A DNA stretch of 64,000 bases from Truepera radiovictrix DSM 17093. GTDB lineage: Bacteria > Deinococcota > Deinococci > Deinococcales > Trueperaceae. The translations under genes and the position numbers were made by a program. Under the pieces are notes generated by a model, which made no database searches, had not been told where the DNA came from, and saw only the letters and a list, made by a program, of their open reading frames with translations. Shown here in pieces: positions 28,139 to 36,603 of this stretch (position 1 is the first letter of the stretch; every line of letters begins with the position of its first letter). The DNA lies in contig NC_014221.1 in NCBI RefSeq assembly GCF_000092425.1, forward strand, positions 1,059,001 through 1,123,000, given 5' to 3'.

Positions 28139-29410
28139 ATGGACCCGGAACCCGTCATCCATACCCACACCTTCGAGAACGGCCTTACGCTGGTGCTCGA
28201 GCCCATGCCCTGGCTGCCCTCGGCCGCGTTTGAGCTGCTGCTGCCCTTTGGCGCCGCGACCGACCCGACCGGGGCTGCGGGGAGCGCGACCGTGCTCCAC
28301 GACTGGCTCTACCGCGGGGCGGGGGGGCGCGACTCGCGCGCCTTTAGCGACGCGCTCGACGCGCTCGGCGTGCGCCGCGGCGGGGGGGCAGGGCGGGAGA
28401 GCAGCTCGTTCTCCGGTTCGCTCCTCGCCGACGCGCTCCCCGAAGCGCTCGGCCTCTACGCCGACCTCGTGCGCCGGCCGCACCTCGAGAGCGGCGAGTT
28501 CGAGGGGGCGCGCGCCCTGGCCCTGCAGGAGCTCGCCTCGCTCGACGACAGCCCGACGGAGCGGCTCTTTATCGCCCTCACGGAGGCGCTCTTCGCCTCC
28601 CCGCACGCGCGCAGCCCCTACGGCGAGGAGGCTGAGCTGAGGGCGCTGACGCCGGAAGGGGTGCGCGCGGACGCCCGACGCCGCCTCGCGCCGCGCGGCG
28701 CGGTGTTGAGCGTCGCGGGCGGGGTGGCCTGGGAGCCCCTCAAGGAGACCGTGGCGGCGCTTTTCGGCGACTGGCAAGGCGACGGGGTCGCGCTCCCCGA
28801 GGTCGCCTTGAAGGCGCCCCGCCGCGCGCACGTGGCGGCGCCCACCGCGCAGACGCAGATCGGCGTGGCCTTTGCGGCGCTCCCGCCCGGCGACCCACAC
28901 TGGTATCACAACGCGCTCGCCGTCGGGGTGTTAAGCGGCGGGATGGGCTCGAGGCTATTCAGTGAGGTGCGCGAAAAGCGGGCGCTCGTCTACAGCGTCG
29001 CGGCGGTGAGCCGCACGGTGCGCGGTTTCGGCTACACCCTGGGTTACGCCGGCACCACCCCCGAGCGCGCCGACGAGACGCTGCGGGTGCTCTTGCGCGA
29101 GCTCGAACGGCTCCGCGAGGGCGTCACCGAGGACGAGTTGGAGCGCGCCCGCACGGGGCTCCTGTCAAGCCTGGTGATGCAGGGCGAGTCGAGCGGCGCC
29201 CGCGCGAGCGCCCTCGCGCGCGACCTCTTCTTGCTGGGGGCGCCGCGCACGGTCGCTGAGGTGCAAGCGGGGGTCGAGGCCGTGACGCTAGAGAGCCTCA
29301 ACCGCTTTCTCGCAAACCAACGGGCGCCGCGTTTTACCGTCGTGACCCTCGGCCCGAAGCCGCTCGCCGCCCCGAGCACCCCGGACGCCCTGGAGGGGGC
29401 GCGCACATGA
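28139..29410 (+). CDS. M16-family peptidase-like protein lacking the zinc motif
   Basis: The 423-residue protein follows the M16 (pitrilysin/MPP-like) fold, but where the zinc motif HxxEH should stand it has TVLHDWLYRGAGG, so it is probably non-catalytic. The C-terminal half keeps the family substrate-cleft segment GGMGSRLFSEVREKRALVYSV near residue 265 and a GYAGTTPE turn. In paired M16 systems one subunit carries the zinc site and the other the R/Y substrate-binding pair, which fits the next gene. The two genes overlap by four bases (ATGA). There is no signal peptide, so a cytoplasmic location is likely. Confidence 0.88.
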   Translation: MDPEPVIHTHTFENGLTLVLEPMPWLPSAAFELLLPFGAATDPTGAAGSATVLHDWLYRGAGGRDSRAFSDALDALGVRRGGGAGRESSSFSGSLLADALPEALGLYADLVRRPHLESGEFEGARALALQELASLDDSPTERLFIALTEALFASPHARSPYGEEAELRALTPEGVRADARRRLAPRGAVLSVAGGVAWEPLKETVAALFGDWQGDGVALPEVALKAPRRAHVAAPTAQTQIGVAFAALPPGDPHWYHNALAVGVLSGGMGSRLFSEVREKRALVYSVAAVSRTVRGFGYTLGYAGTTPERADETLRVLLRELERLREGVTEDELERARTGLLSSLVMQGESSGARASALARDLFLLGAPRTVAEVQAGVEAVTLESLNRFLANQRAPRFTVVTLGPKPLAAPSTPDALEGART

Positions 29411-30630
29411 CCTTTTTCGAGACGACGCTGGACAACGGCCTGACCGTTATCGGCGAACACAACCCGCGCGCGCGCTCGGTCGCAGCGGGCTACTTCGTCC
29501 GCACGGGGGCCCGCGATGAGGCGCCGGAGGAGGCCGGGGTCTCGCACTTTTTAGAACACATGATGTTTAAGGGGACCGAGCGCCGCAGCGCCGAGGCGAT
29601 CAACCTGGCTTTCGACGCGCTGGGCGCCAACTACAACGCCTACACCTCCGACGAGCGCACCGTCTACTACGGCGCGGTGCTGCCCACGCGCCTCGAGGCG
29701 CTCTTAGACCTCCTCACCGACATGATGCGCCCCGCGCTGCGCGAAGAGGACTTCGCGCTCGAGAAAAACGTGATCCTAGAGGAGATCGCCATGTACGAAG
29801 ACCGCCCGAGCTTCAAGGTCTTCGAGGAGGGGAACGCCCGTTTTTACCGCGGGCACCCCCTGGGCAACGCGGTGCTCGGGTCGGCCGACTCGATCCGCGC
29901 GCTGACGCGCGAGCAGATGATGGCCTACTTCGAGGCGCGCTACGCCGCCGACAACCTCTTTTTGGCGCTCACCGGCCGCTTCGACTGGGACGCGGTGCTC
30001 AGGCAGGTCGAGGCGCTGACGAGAGGTTGGCGCCCGAGCGGGGCGACGCGGCGCTACCCAGAGCTTGAGCCGGCCACGGGCGACGTGCGCCTCGAGCAGC
30101 CGCCCCTCGCCCGCACGCACACCGCCCTCTACGCCCCCGGCGTGAGCGCGCAGGACCCCTTGCGGAGCGCGGCGGGGGTGCTCGCCAACCTCTTGGGCGA
30201 CGGCAGCGGCAGCCGCCTCTACTGGGCGCTCGTCGACCACGGCCTCGCCGAGAGCGCGTCCTTGTCGCACGACCCCGCCGACGGGGCGGGGGTGTTCGTC
30301 GGTTACCTGTCGACGGGGCCCGAAGCGCACGAGGAGGCGCTGGCGGTCTTTAAGCGGACGCTCCAGGAGGTCCAAACGAGCGGCGTCGGGGACGAGGAGT
30401 GGCGGCGCGCGCAGCGCAAGCTGGCGACGCGGCTCACCCTGCGCGGCGAGACCCCCTTCGGCCGGCTTATGTCGCTGGGGGTGCGTTACGAGTACGACCG
30501 GCGTTACGCGTCGGTGCAGGAGACCATCGCCGAGATCATGGCGGCGACCCCGGACGACGCCCACAAGCTCCTGGCCAAGCGCCCCTTCGACGCCCTATTT
30601 AGCCTGACGCTGGCGCCCGCGGCCTCCTAA
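29407..30630 (+). CDS. M16-family zinc metallopeptidase, catalytic partner
   Basis: The 407-residue protein has the inverted zinc motif HFLEHMMFKGT (HxxEH, residues about 44-54) and a downstream glutamate in EKNVILEEIAMYED that supplies the third zinc ligand. The C-terminal half has SRLYWALVDHGLAESASLSH, in which the substrate-binding Arg/Tyr region is degraded relative to the upstream partner. A heterodimer with the upstream protein is therefore the likely active form. Family members degrade oligopeptides or misfolded peptides. No signal peptide is seen. Confidence 0.9.
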   Translation: MTFFETTLDNGLTVIGEHNPRARSVAAGYFVRTGARDEAPEEAGVSHFLEHMMFKGTERRSAEAINLAFDALGANYNAYTSDERTVYYGAVLPTRLEALLDLLTDMMRPALREEDFALEKNVILEEIAMYEDRPSFKVFEEGNARFYRGHPLGNAVLGSADSIRALTREQMMAYFEARYAADNLFLALTGRFDWDAVLRQVEALTRGWRPSGATRRYPELEPATGDVRLEQPPLARTHTALYAPGVSAQDPLRSAAGVLANLLGDGSGSRLYWALVDHGLAESASLSHDPADGAGVFVGYLSTGPEAHEEALAVFKRTLQEVQTSGVGDEEWRRAQRKLATRLTLRGETPFGRLMSLGVRYEYDRRYASVQETIAEIMAATPDDAHKLLAKRPFDALFSLTLAPAAS

Positions 30631-30685
30631 AGGCCCCCTTAAGCCGCGCCGTGCGGCCCAAGGACCCTTCTCATACGTCGCGGCG

Positions 30686-30691
30686 TAAACT
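30686..30691 (+). promoter_or_regulatory. -10-like box TAAACT seven bases before the LptC-like gene
   Basis: TAAACT ends seven bases before ATG 30699 without a Shine-Dalgarno sequence, again the leaderless arrangement. It would start a transcript for the three envelope genes that follow. Confidence 0.45.
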
Positions 30692-30698
30692 CTAGAGC

Positions 30699-31418
30699 AT
30701 GCGTTTACGCCGCTCTCTCCTCCGCGGTCTCTGGCTCTACGCCGCGCTAAGCGCCCTCAGCCTCGCCGCCCCCGCCGAACCGCGCGCGCCGCTCGGCACC
30801 GAGGCCGACTTCGCCGCGCTCAGCGTGCGCCCCTACGGCGCGCAAGACCTCGACCTCGCGACGGGCATCACCACCCTCCCCGACGGGGGCGAACTCAGCC
30901 TCCGCGACCTCGAAGTCACCCTCGCGGGGTCGTTCGTGCGCTTTTTGGAGGGCGACTTCGTCGAGGTCGCGGGGGCTACCGTGACGGGCGCCTTCGGCCG
31001 TTTGGAGGCGCCCGCGCTGCACTTCGAGGTCGCCTCGCAGACGCTGCGCGCGGAGGGCGGGGTGCGCTTCGAGAGCGCCCCCGAGGGTGACGCTGAAGGC
31101 ACCCCTGAGAGCGCCTCCGAGAGCACCGTCACACTCGCGGCGGAGACCGCGACGGTCTTTCTCGAGCAGGACGTGGCCGTGCTCGAGGGGGAGGTGACGA
31201 GCAGCGCGCCGGCGCTCTCGGGCGCGCGCGCTTTCGTCGACCTCGCCGCGCCGCAGGCGCTGTTGGTCGGCCCCTACACCTACCAGGAGGGGCCGGTGAC
31301 GCTGCGCGGCGCCGCGGGGGAGACGTTGGCTCTTAGCTGGGACGAGGCGGGCGCCGTGAGCGCCGACACGGAGGTGCCGCCGGCGCTTCTGGAGCGCTTC
31401 GCCCCGCACGGGTTGTGA
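30699..31418 (+). CDS. LptC/LptA-like (OstA-type) periplasmic protein
   Basis: The 239-residue protein has a signal peptide or anchor (RRSLLRGLWLYAALSALSLAAPA) and then repeated short beta strands of the OstA/LptA jelly-roll type: GGELSLRDLEVTLAGSFVRFLEGDFVEVAGATVTG, LEAPALHFEVASQTLRAEGGVRFE, VAVLEGEVTS. Such folds carry lipid chains across the periplasm. Family assignment rests on strand pattern and on the next two genes, which look like LptD and LptF/G. Individual residues do not allow LptC and LptA to be separated. Confidence 0.6.
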   Translation: MRLRRSLLRGLWLYAALSALSLAAPAEPRAPLGTEADFAALSVRPYGAQDLDLATGITTLPDGGELSLRDLEVTLAGSFVRFLEGDFVEVAGATVTGAFGRLEAPALHFEVASQTLRAEGGVRFESAPEGDAEGTPESASESTVTLAAETATVFLEQDVAVLEGEVTSSAPALSGARAFVDLAAPQALLVGPYTYQEGPVTLRGAAGETLALSWDEAGAVSADTEVPPALLERFAPHGL

Positions 31419-31472
31419 GGCTCTCGTGAGCTTCGCTCGGGTGACGCCGCGCCTGAGGCGCGCGCCTAGGCT

Positions 31473-33500
31473 GTGAGCCGCTGCAGGGCCGCGCTCGCCC
31501 TCGTGCTCGCGCTCTTGAGCGGCACCTGGGCGGCTGCTTGCAACGCGGCCGACTACCCGCAGGCGCTCGAGCTCGAGGGCCTCGGGACGGTCTTTGTGAG
31601 CAGCTTGCGCTTTGAAGCGGCGCGCGACCGCGCCGAGCTCTCCGGCGGGCTCTGCTTCGTCTCCGCAGCGGACGAGGTGCTCACCGTGACGGCGCCGCGC
31701 ATGGTGGTCGAGCGCCTAAGCGCCGACCCGCGCGTCTCGGTCGAGGCGGCGACGCTGCGCTTCGGGGAGGTCACGGTGTTCGCCGAGCACCTCGGCAGCG
31801 CCGAGGGCGGCTTCGCCCTGCGCGGCGTCGCGGTCAGCAGCCCGCAGGCGAGCGGGAGCGCCCGCAGTGCCCACTACACCCTCGCGGACGGGCGCACGGC
31901 GCTTAGCGAGGTCACGCTGCGGCTCGGCAACTTCCGGGTGCAGAGCGTCGGGGCGACCTTGACGGGCGGGGCGCTCGTGCTGCGCGAGGCGAGCGCGACG
32001 ACCTGTGCGTGCGAGGAGGGGGGGCTCTACCTGCTGCGCGCGCCCTCGGCCCGCGTGGACTTTGTGAGCGGCGTCGTGCAGGTCCGCGACGGGGTGCTTG
32101 AGACCCTGGGGTTGCGCGTCGCGCTCAACCCCAACTTGCAGCTGCTGCTCGACGGCCCCCCACAACCCGGTGGCCCGGGGCTCAGCGTGGGGGGCGCGCG
32201 GCTCTTGCCCTCGCCGGCCGCGCCCGAACCGGTCGGGGAGACGCTCGACGAGGGGACCAAGGTGAGCGTGCCGATCCAGCTGCTGCCGGAAGCCTCGCTC
32301 GAGCTCGGCGTCGCGGGGCTCGACGAGGGGCGCCCGCTCGGCCTGGTGTCGCTGCTGAGGCTCGGGCGGGGGAACGTGCGGGCGGCGTTTGGGCGCGCCG
32401 GGCCGGGGCTGCGCGCCGACCTGCTGCTGCGGCGCCCCGTAGCCCCCGGCGTCGCTTTCGACTTTAGCTTGACCAACCGCCACTGGGCCGAGGAGGGCTT
32501 TTTGCACGAGGGCGCGCTCGCTTTGCACGCGGGGCGCCGTTTGACGGAGGTGCTCGCGCGGCTGCTGCCGCAGGCCGCCCTCGCGCAAGACACCCTCGCG
32601 CTGAGCGCTAGGGCCTTTACCGCCTTTTCGAGCCAGCGCCTCCCGAGCGGCCCCGTGCTCTCACCGCGCCTAGGGGTGCAGGGGAGCGCCGTCTACACCC
32701 TGCCGCCGCTCCCGGCGGGCACCTTCGCGCTGCGCACCGAGAGCACGCTGACGCACTACCCGAGCGTCCGCGACGAGTTGGGGAACGCGGCGGCGCAGTT
32801 TAGCCTGCGCTTCGTGCCGTCGTGGCGCGGGGTCTACGGGCCGCTGACGGCGACGGTGAGCTTCGAGCGGCAGCTCGTGCTGGGGGGCTCGCCCTTTTCG
32901 GCGCGACTCGACCGTTTGGAGCCGCGCAGCCTCGTAAGTGGCAGCGCCGAGCTCGCCCTCCCCCCCTGGCGCTTCGGGGTGCAGGCGCGCTACAACCTGC
33001 TCGCCGCCGCCGAGGGGCGCAACCCCGTGCGGCGGCTCCACGCGAGCGCGCGGCGCGACCTTAGCTGGGCGGGGGGGCGCGCGGCGGCGCGCGCCGAGGT
33101 GGAGCTCGCGGGCCTGCTGGGGCCGCCGGAGCCGAATGTGGACGCCTTCGTGCGCTTTGTCGGCGACGCGGCGTGGGAGGAGCTGGGGCTCGAGCTCGGC
33201 ACCCAGCTCCGCTACAACCTAGCGCGAGCGGCGACCGGCCTCGAGCTGCTCGAGCTCTCGGCGAGCTACCCCGTGACGCTCTCCGACGTCACGCTGCGCC
33301 CCTTTTTGGCGCTTAACGCCGCCCCGCTCCTCACCGGCGCCCCCCTGGAGGCCCCGACGGACGCCGTGTCGGGCTACGGGCTCGAGCTCGCGGTGAGGAG
33401 CTGCTGCGGTACACTGATCGCGTCCTACCGCCTCCACGACGGGGCGGTGAGGACCGCTTTCGACGTGCAGATCGTCCCCGCCTCCGAGGTTCAACCATGA
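31473..33500 (+). CDS. LptD/OstA-like outer-membrane assembly protein
   Basis: The 675-residue protein has a signal sequence, an N-terminal OstA-like region (residues about 30-200) and a long C-terminal part of amphipathic strands typical of a beta-barrel (RLGVQGSAVYTLPPL, LRFVPSWRGVYGPLTATVSFER, FGVQARYNLLAAAEG). Cysteines fall at 23, 61, 178, 180 and as an adjacent pair at 644-645 (RSCCGTL). E. coli LptD likewise has an adjacent C-terminal Cys pair that forms disulfides with two N-terminal cysteines. GTG 31473 is a start without a strong ribosome-binding site. In E. coli LptD inserts LPS; the cargo here is unknown, since this lineage is not expected to make LPS. Confidence 0.7.
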   Translation: MSRCRAALALVLALLSGTWAAACNAADYPQALELEGLGTVFVSSLRFEAARDRAELSGGLCFVSAADEVLTVTAPRMVVERLSADPRVSVEAATLRFGEVTVFAEHLGSAEGGFALRGVAVSSPQASGSARSAHYTLADGRTALSEVTLRLGNFRVQSVGATLTGGALVLREASATTCACEEGGLYLLRAPSARVDFVSGVVQVRDGVLETLGLRVALNPNLQLLLDGPPQPGGPGLSVGGARLLPSPAAPEPVGETLDEGTKVSVPIQLLPEASLELGVAGLDEGRPLGLVSLLRLGRGNVRAAFGRAGPGLRADLLLRRPVAPGVAFDFSLTNRHWAEEGFLHEGALALHAGRRLTEVLARLLPQAALAQDTLALSARAFTAFSSQRLPSGPVLSPRLGVQGSAVYTLPPLPAGTFALRTESTLTHYPSVRDELGNAAAQFSLRFVPSWRGVYGPLTATVSFERQLVLGGSPFSARLDRLEPRSLVSGSAELALPPWRFGVQARYNLLAAAEGRNPVRRLHASARRDLSWAGGRAAARAEVELAGLLGPPEPNVDAFVRFVGDAAWEELGLELGTQLRYNLARAATGLELLELSASYPVTLSDVTLRPFLALNAAPLLTGAPLEAPTDAVSGYGLELAVRSCCGTLIASYRLHDGAVRTAFDVQIVPASEVQP

Positions 33501-33523
33501 CTTACCCCCCCTTAGCGCCGTGA
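33497..33523 (+). other. Eight-codon mini-ORF bridging LptD-like and LptF-like genes
   Basis: ATG at 33497 overlaps the LptD-like stop (ATGA). It opens an eight-codon frame (MTYPPLAP) whose TGA overlaps the next gene's ATG 33523 as TGATG. The chain of overlaps could carry terminating ribosomes from one gene to the next. Confidence 0.35.
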
Positions 33524-34647
33524 TGCGCCTCGACCGTTACCTGCTGCGCGAGTGCCTGCCGGCGCTCCTCTTTAGCCTCTTGCTCTATAGCGGCCTGGCG
33601 GTGACCAGCGCGAACTTTCCGCGCCTGCAGTGGATCATCGGCACGCCCCTCTGGGGGATGCTCGGTTGGTTGGCGCTGCAGCTGCCCACGGCGATTGTCC
33701 AGACGCTGCCGATCGCGCTGCTTCTAGCCGTGCTCCTCACCTTCGGGCGCCTCGCCGCGGCTAACGAACTGCTCGCGGTGCAAGCGGGCGGGGTGGCGCT
33801 GCGCCGCCTGAGCGCCCCCATGCTCGCGCTCGGGCTGCTCGCCGCGGGGTGTGCGCTCGCCATGAACCAGTGGGTCTTGCCGCGCGCTAACGTGCGGGTC
33901 GGCGCGCTCTGGTGGGAGCTCACAAGTGGCGGCAGCGGGCTTTTCCGGCTCGAGCGCCAGAGCATCCCCTTGGGGGAGTTTTCGCTCTCGTTTGCCGCGA
34001 CCGACCGCCGCACCGACGACCTCTTCGGGGTGCGCCTGGAGGCCTGGCGCGGGCGCCAGCTGAGCGTGGTGCTCGCCGAAAGGGCCCGCTTCGTCGAGGG
34101 GGGGCTCGAACTCTACGGCTACCAGAACGCCGTTTTGGACGTCGGCAGCTTGCGCGACGGCGCTGGCACCCCCGAGGCGCAGCTCCAGGCGCTCGTGCGG
34201 CTGCATAACCGCGCCCCCTCGCCCGACGCACCGCTGCGCATCACCTTCGCCGAGGACGTCGACGAACTCATCACCCGCTTTTCCGGCGGCGGCTTCGAGG
34301 ACACCCGTTCGGTGACCCGCACCCTAAGAGACGCCAACGACCCGAGCCTCAGCGCCGCCGAGCGCCGCGCCGCGGCCGTGCTCTTTCACCGCAAGTTGGC
34401 CGAGCCCTTTGCCAACCTCACGCTGCTCGCGGTCGCGCTGCCGCTGGCGGTGCTACACGCCCGCAGCCGCAGCGTCGCCTTCGGTCTATCGCTCGCCGTG
34501 ACGCTCGCGTGGTATCTGCTCCTCACCCTGGGGCAGCTGCTGGCCCAAGCGGGGGTGCTGCCGGTATGGCTGGGGTTGTGGTTCGGCAACGCGCTGCTGT
34601 TGCTCTTGGGGCTCTATCTGCTCTACGCGAGGACCAACCTCAGGTAG
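33523..34647 (+). CDS. LptF/LptG-family (YjgP/YjgQ) permease
   Basis: The 374-residue protein has the LptF/G layout: an N-terminal MRLDRYLLRECLPALLFSLLLYSGL, two more helices (PTAIVQTLPIALLLAVLLTFGRLAAANELLAVQAGG and a helix near residue 105), a periplasmic beta-jelly-roll of about 170 residues, and three C-terminal helices preceded by the ELxxxx cytoplasmic HRKLAEPFANLTLLAVALPLAV segment. These permeases work with an LptB ATPase to extract lipid from the inner membrane. Only one permease is present here and no lptB is in the window. ATG 33523 is preferred to GTG 33520. Confidence 0.88.
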   Translation: MRLDRYLLRECLPALLFSLLLYSGLAVTSANFPRLQWIIGTPLWGMLGWLALQLPTAIVQTLPIALLLAVLLTFGRLAAANELLAVQAGGVALRRLSAPMLALGLLAAGCALAMNQWVLPRANVRVGALWWELTSGGSGLFRLERQSIPLGEFSLSFAATDRRTDDLFGVRLEAWRGRQLSVVLAERARFVEGGLELYGYQNAVLDVGSLRDGAGTPEAQLQALVRLHNRAPSPDAPLRITFAEDVDELITRFSGGGFEDTRSVTRTLRDANDPSLSAAERRAAAVLFHRKLAEPFANLTLLAVALPLAVLHARSRSVAFGLSLAVTLAWYLLLTLGQLLAQAGVLPVWLGLWFGNALLLLLGLYLLYARTNLR

Positions 34648-34689
34648 CGGCGTCAGCACCGGTGCGACGGGGTCGTGCGCGCCCCGCAA

Positions 34690-34865
34690 CGCCACTCGTT
34701 CGCAACCGAGGCGGTGCGGCGGGGGGCGAAGGTCTACGGCCTCAAAAAGGTGCTGGGGCACGCGTCGATTGCGACAACGGGGGTAACCTGCACGCGGACG
34801 AGCTCGAGCAGATGGCGGCGGTTGCCGAGTGTGCTTTAGCAGGGCTGACGGTACAATGGCACTGA
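34690..34865 (+). pseudogene. Remnant of a tyrosine recombinase (XerC/D, phage-integrase family)
   Basis: From 34690 the DNA encodes RHSFATEAVRRGAKVYGL, then KKVLGHASIATTGV, the C-terminal catalytic boxes of a tyrosine recombinase (RHxFAT and LGHxSxxTT). One base is then missing at about 34792; the other frame continues as [19 protein letters not shown], the normal tail. The missing base falls at the codon for the nucleophilic Tyr. The N-terminal domain and the catalytic Arg-I region are absent. It borders the restriction-modification genes and may be the tool that brought them in. Confidence 0.7.
34852..34857 (+). promoter_or_regulatory. -10-like box TACAAT seven bases before the methyltransferase ATG
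   Basis: TACAAT, near consensus, ends seven bases before ATG 34865. This favours that ATG over the upstream in-frame ATG 34856, which overlaps the box, and suggests a leaderless message. Confidence 0.5.
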
Positions 34866-36580
34866 TGACTTCACATCCGGCTCCTTTGTTTGATCTTCCC
34901 GAGGTAAGAAGCCCTGACCTTTTAGAGGCTATCGCGCTGCTGTCGGAGGCCGGAATTGAGGAGCGTGGTGCAGTTTTTACCAACCCTGAGGTTGTTCACT
35001 TCATGCTCGACCTGGTGGGTTACACCGCTGAACATGATCTAACCCAGCTACGCATCCTGGAGCCATCCTTTGGAGACGGTAGTTTTCTTCTGCCGGTGGT
35101 AGACAGGTTATTAGCTTCTTGGAAGCGCCATCATCAGAGTCGTGAACCCTATAGCGTCCTCAAAAACAGTCTAAGAGCAGTAGAGTTACACCGTGATACG
35201 GCTCGGGCGACTGAGCAAAAGGTGATCGCCAAGCTAGAAGCCGCCGGGATCAAAGCAGCTACTGCGCAGGACTTGACTAGAGATTGGCTATTGCAAGATG
35301 ATTTTCTTGCAGCATCTATAGAGGGTAAATTTACACATATTGTCGGTAATCCCCCGTATGTCCGCCAAGAGCTTATTTCGGCACCACTGATGAAGTTTTA
35401 CCGTAGCAAGTACGCGACGGTTTATGATCGAGCCGATCTCTATGTCCCATTCATCGAGCGCGGTCTGAGATTGCTAGAGCCGGGCGGCAAACTCTCCTTT
35501 ATTTGCTCAGATCGATGGATGAAGAACCGCTACGGTAGACGGCTCCGTAAGCTTGTGGCCGACAACTACCACCTGAAGCACTACGTTGACATGGTAGGTA
35601 CTGACGCCTTCAGAACCGAAGTGGCTGCATATACCTCAATCACGACCATCGTAAATGATCGGGGTGACACGACTGCGATAGCCAAGCGCCCGAAGTTGGA
35701 TGCCGCTTATCTAAAGGAATTGGCTGTGCAGCTTAATAACGAAGATCGTGCTGAGGGCGCCCCAGTCGAGGTGATATCCAACGCAGTCAATGGAGATGAG
35801 CCGTGGCTACTGGACTGTGCGCCGCAGCTTCAGCTTATCCGTGCTATCGAACGGGCTTACAAGCCGCTAGAAGAGGCCGGGGGGCGTGTGGGTATTGGAG
35901 TTGCTTCCGGCTGTGACCGGGTGTACATAGCGCCTTACGACGCGCTAGACGTGGAGCCGGAGCGCAAGTTGCCTATTGCGATGGCGCAAGACCTGGCCAG
36001 TGGCCAGTTTGTCTGGGGCGGCAAGGGCATTATCAATCCCTTTGAGGCCGACGGGCAGCTAGCAAATCCCGACCACTATCCCAAATTCGCTGCTTTCCTC
36101 GAGGCTAACCGTAAGACGATAGCTGAACGGCACGTTGCACGGAAAAACCCTTCTGGCTGGTTCCGGACGATCGACCGTATTTATCCGCACCTCGCTGGAG
36201 AAAAAAAACTGCTCATCCCCGATATTCGGAACGAGCCGATTGTGGCTTACGAAGAGGGAACCGCCTACCCGCACCACAATCTCTACTGGGTGACAAGCCG
36301 GACATGGGATCTGCGGGCGCTCCAAGCCGTCCTGCGTTCAGATATAGCGAAGCTATTTGTCTGGGCCTATTCAGTCAAGATGCGGGGTGGCTGGTTGCGT
36401 TTCCAAGCGCAAAACCTGCGCCGCATCTGCCTTCCGGTTTGGGAAACTGTAAGCGAGCAGATGAGGGAAACGCTTATCGAACTAGGCGGTGGCAACGACC
36501 ATGCCGCAATTAACGCAGCTGTGTTCGAGCTTTACAATCTCGACTGGCGCGACATCGAAATAATTAAATCCATCAACTAA
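34865..36580 (+). CDS. Type II N6-adenine DNA methyltransferase, PaeR7I/XhoI-like system
   Basis: The 571-residue protein has the gamma-class order: AdoMet motif [16 protein letters not shown] near residue 60, then catalytic GNPPYVRQE (NPPY, about residue 160), and a C-terminal part likely to contain the target-recognition region. NPPY marks N6-adenine methylation. The adjacent nuclease looks like the XhoI/PaeR7I family, so the expected target is CTCGAG, by inference. Base composition is visibly lower in GC than the flanks, with many A/T third positions, which supports recent transfer. Its stop is 23 bp from the nuclease start. Confidence 0.85.
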   Translation: MTSHPAPLFDLPEVRSPDLLEAIALLSEAGIEERGAVFTNPEVVHFMLDLVGYTAEHDLTQLRILEPSFGDGSFLLPVVDRLLASWKRHHQSREPYSVLKNSLRAVELHRDTARATEQKVIAKLEAAGIKAATAQDLTRDWLLQDDFLAASIEGKFTHIVGNPPYVRQELISAPLMKFYRSKYATVYDRADLYVPFIERGLRLLEPGGKLSFICSDRWMKNRYGRRLRKLVADNYHLKHYVDMVGTDAFRTEVAAYTSITTIVNDRGDTTAIAKRPKLDAAYLKELAVQLNNEDRAEGAPVEVISNAVNGDEPWLLDCAPQLQLIRAIERAYKPLEEAGGRVGIGVASGCDRVYIAPYDALDVEPERKLPIAMAQDLASGQFVWGGKGIINPFEADGQLANPDHYPKFAAFLEANRKTIAERHVARKNPSGWFRTIDRIYPHLAGEKKLLIPDIRNEPIVAYEEGTAYPHHNLYWVTSRTWDLRALQAVLRSDIAKLFVWAYSVKMRGGWLRFQAQNLRRICLPVWETVSEQMRETLIELGGGNDHAAINAAVFELYNLDWRDIEIIKSIN

Positions 36581-36603
36581 CACACAGATGGTATGTGTTT
36601 GGG

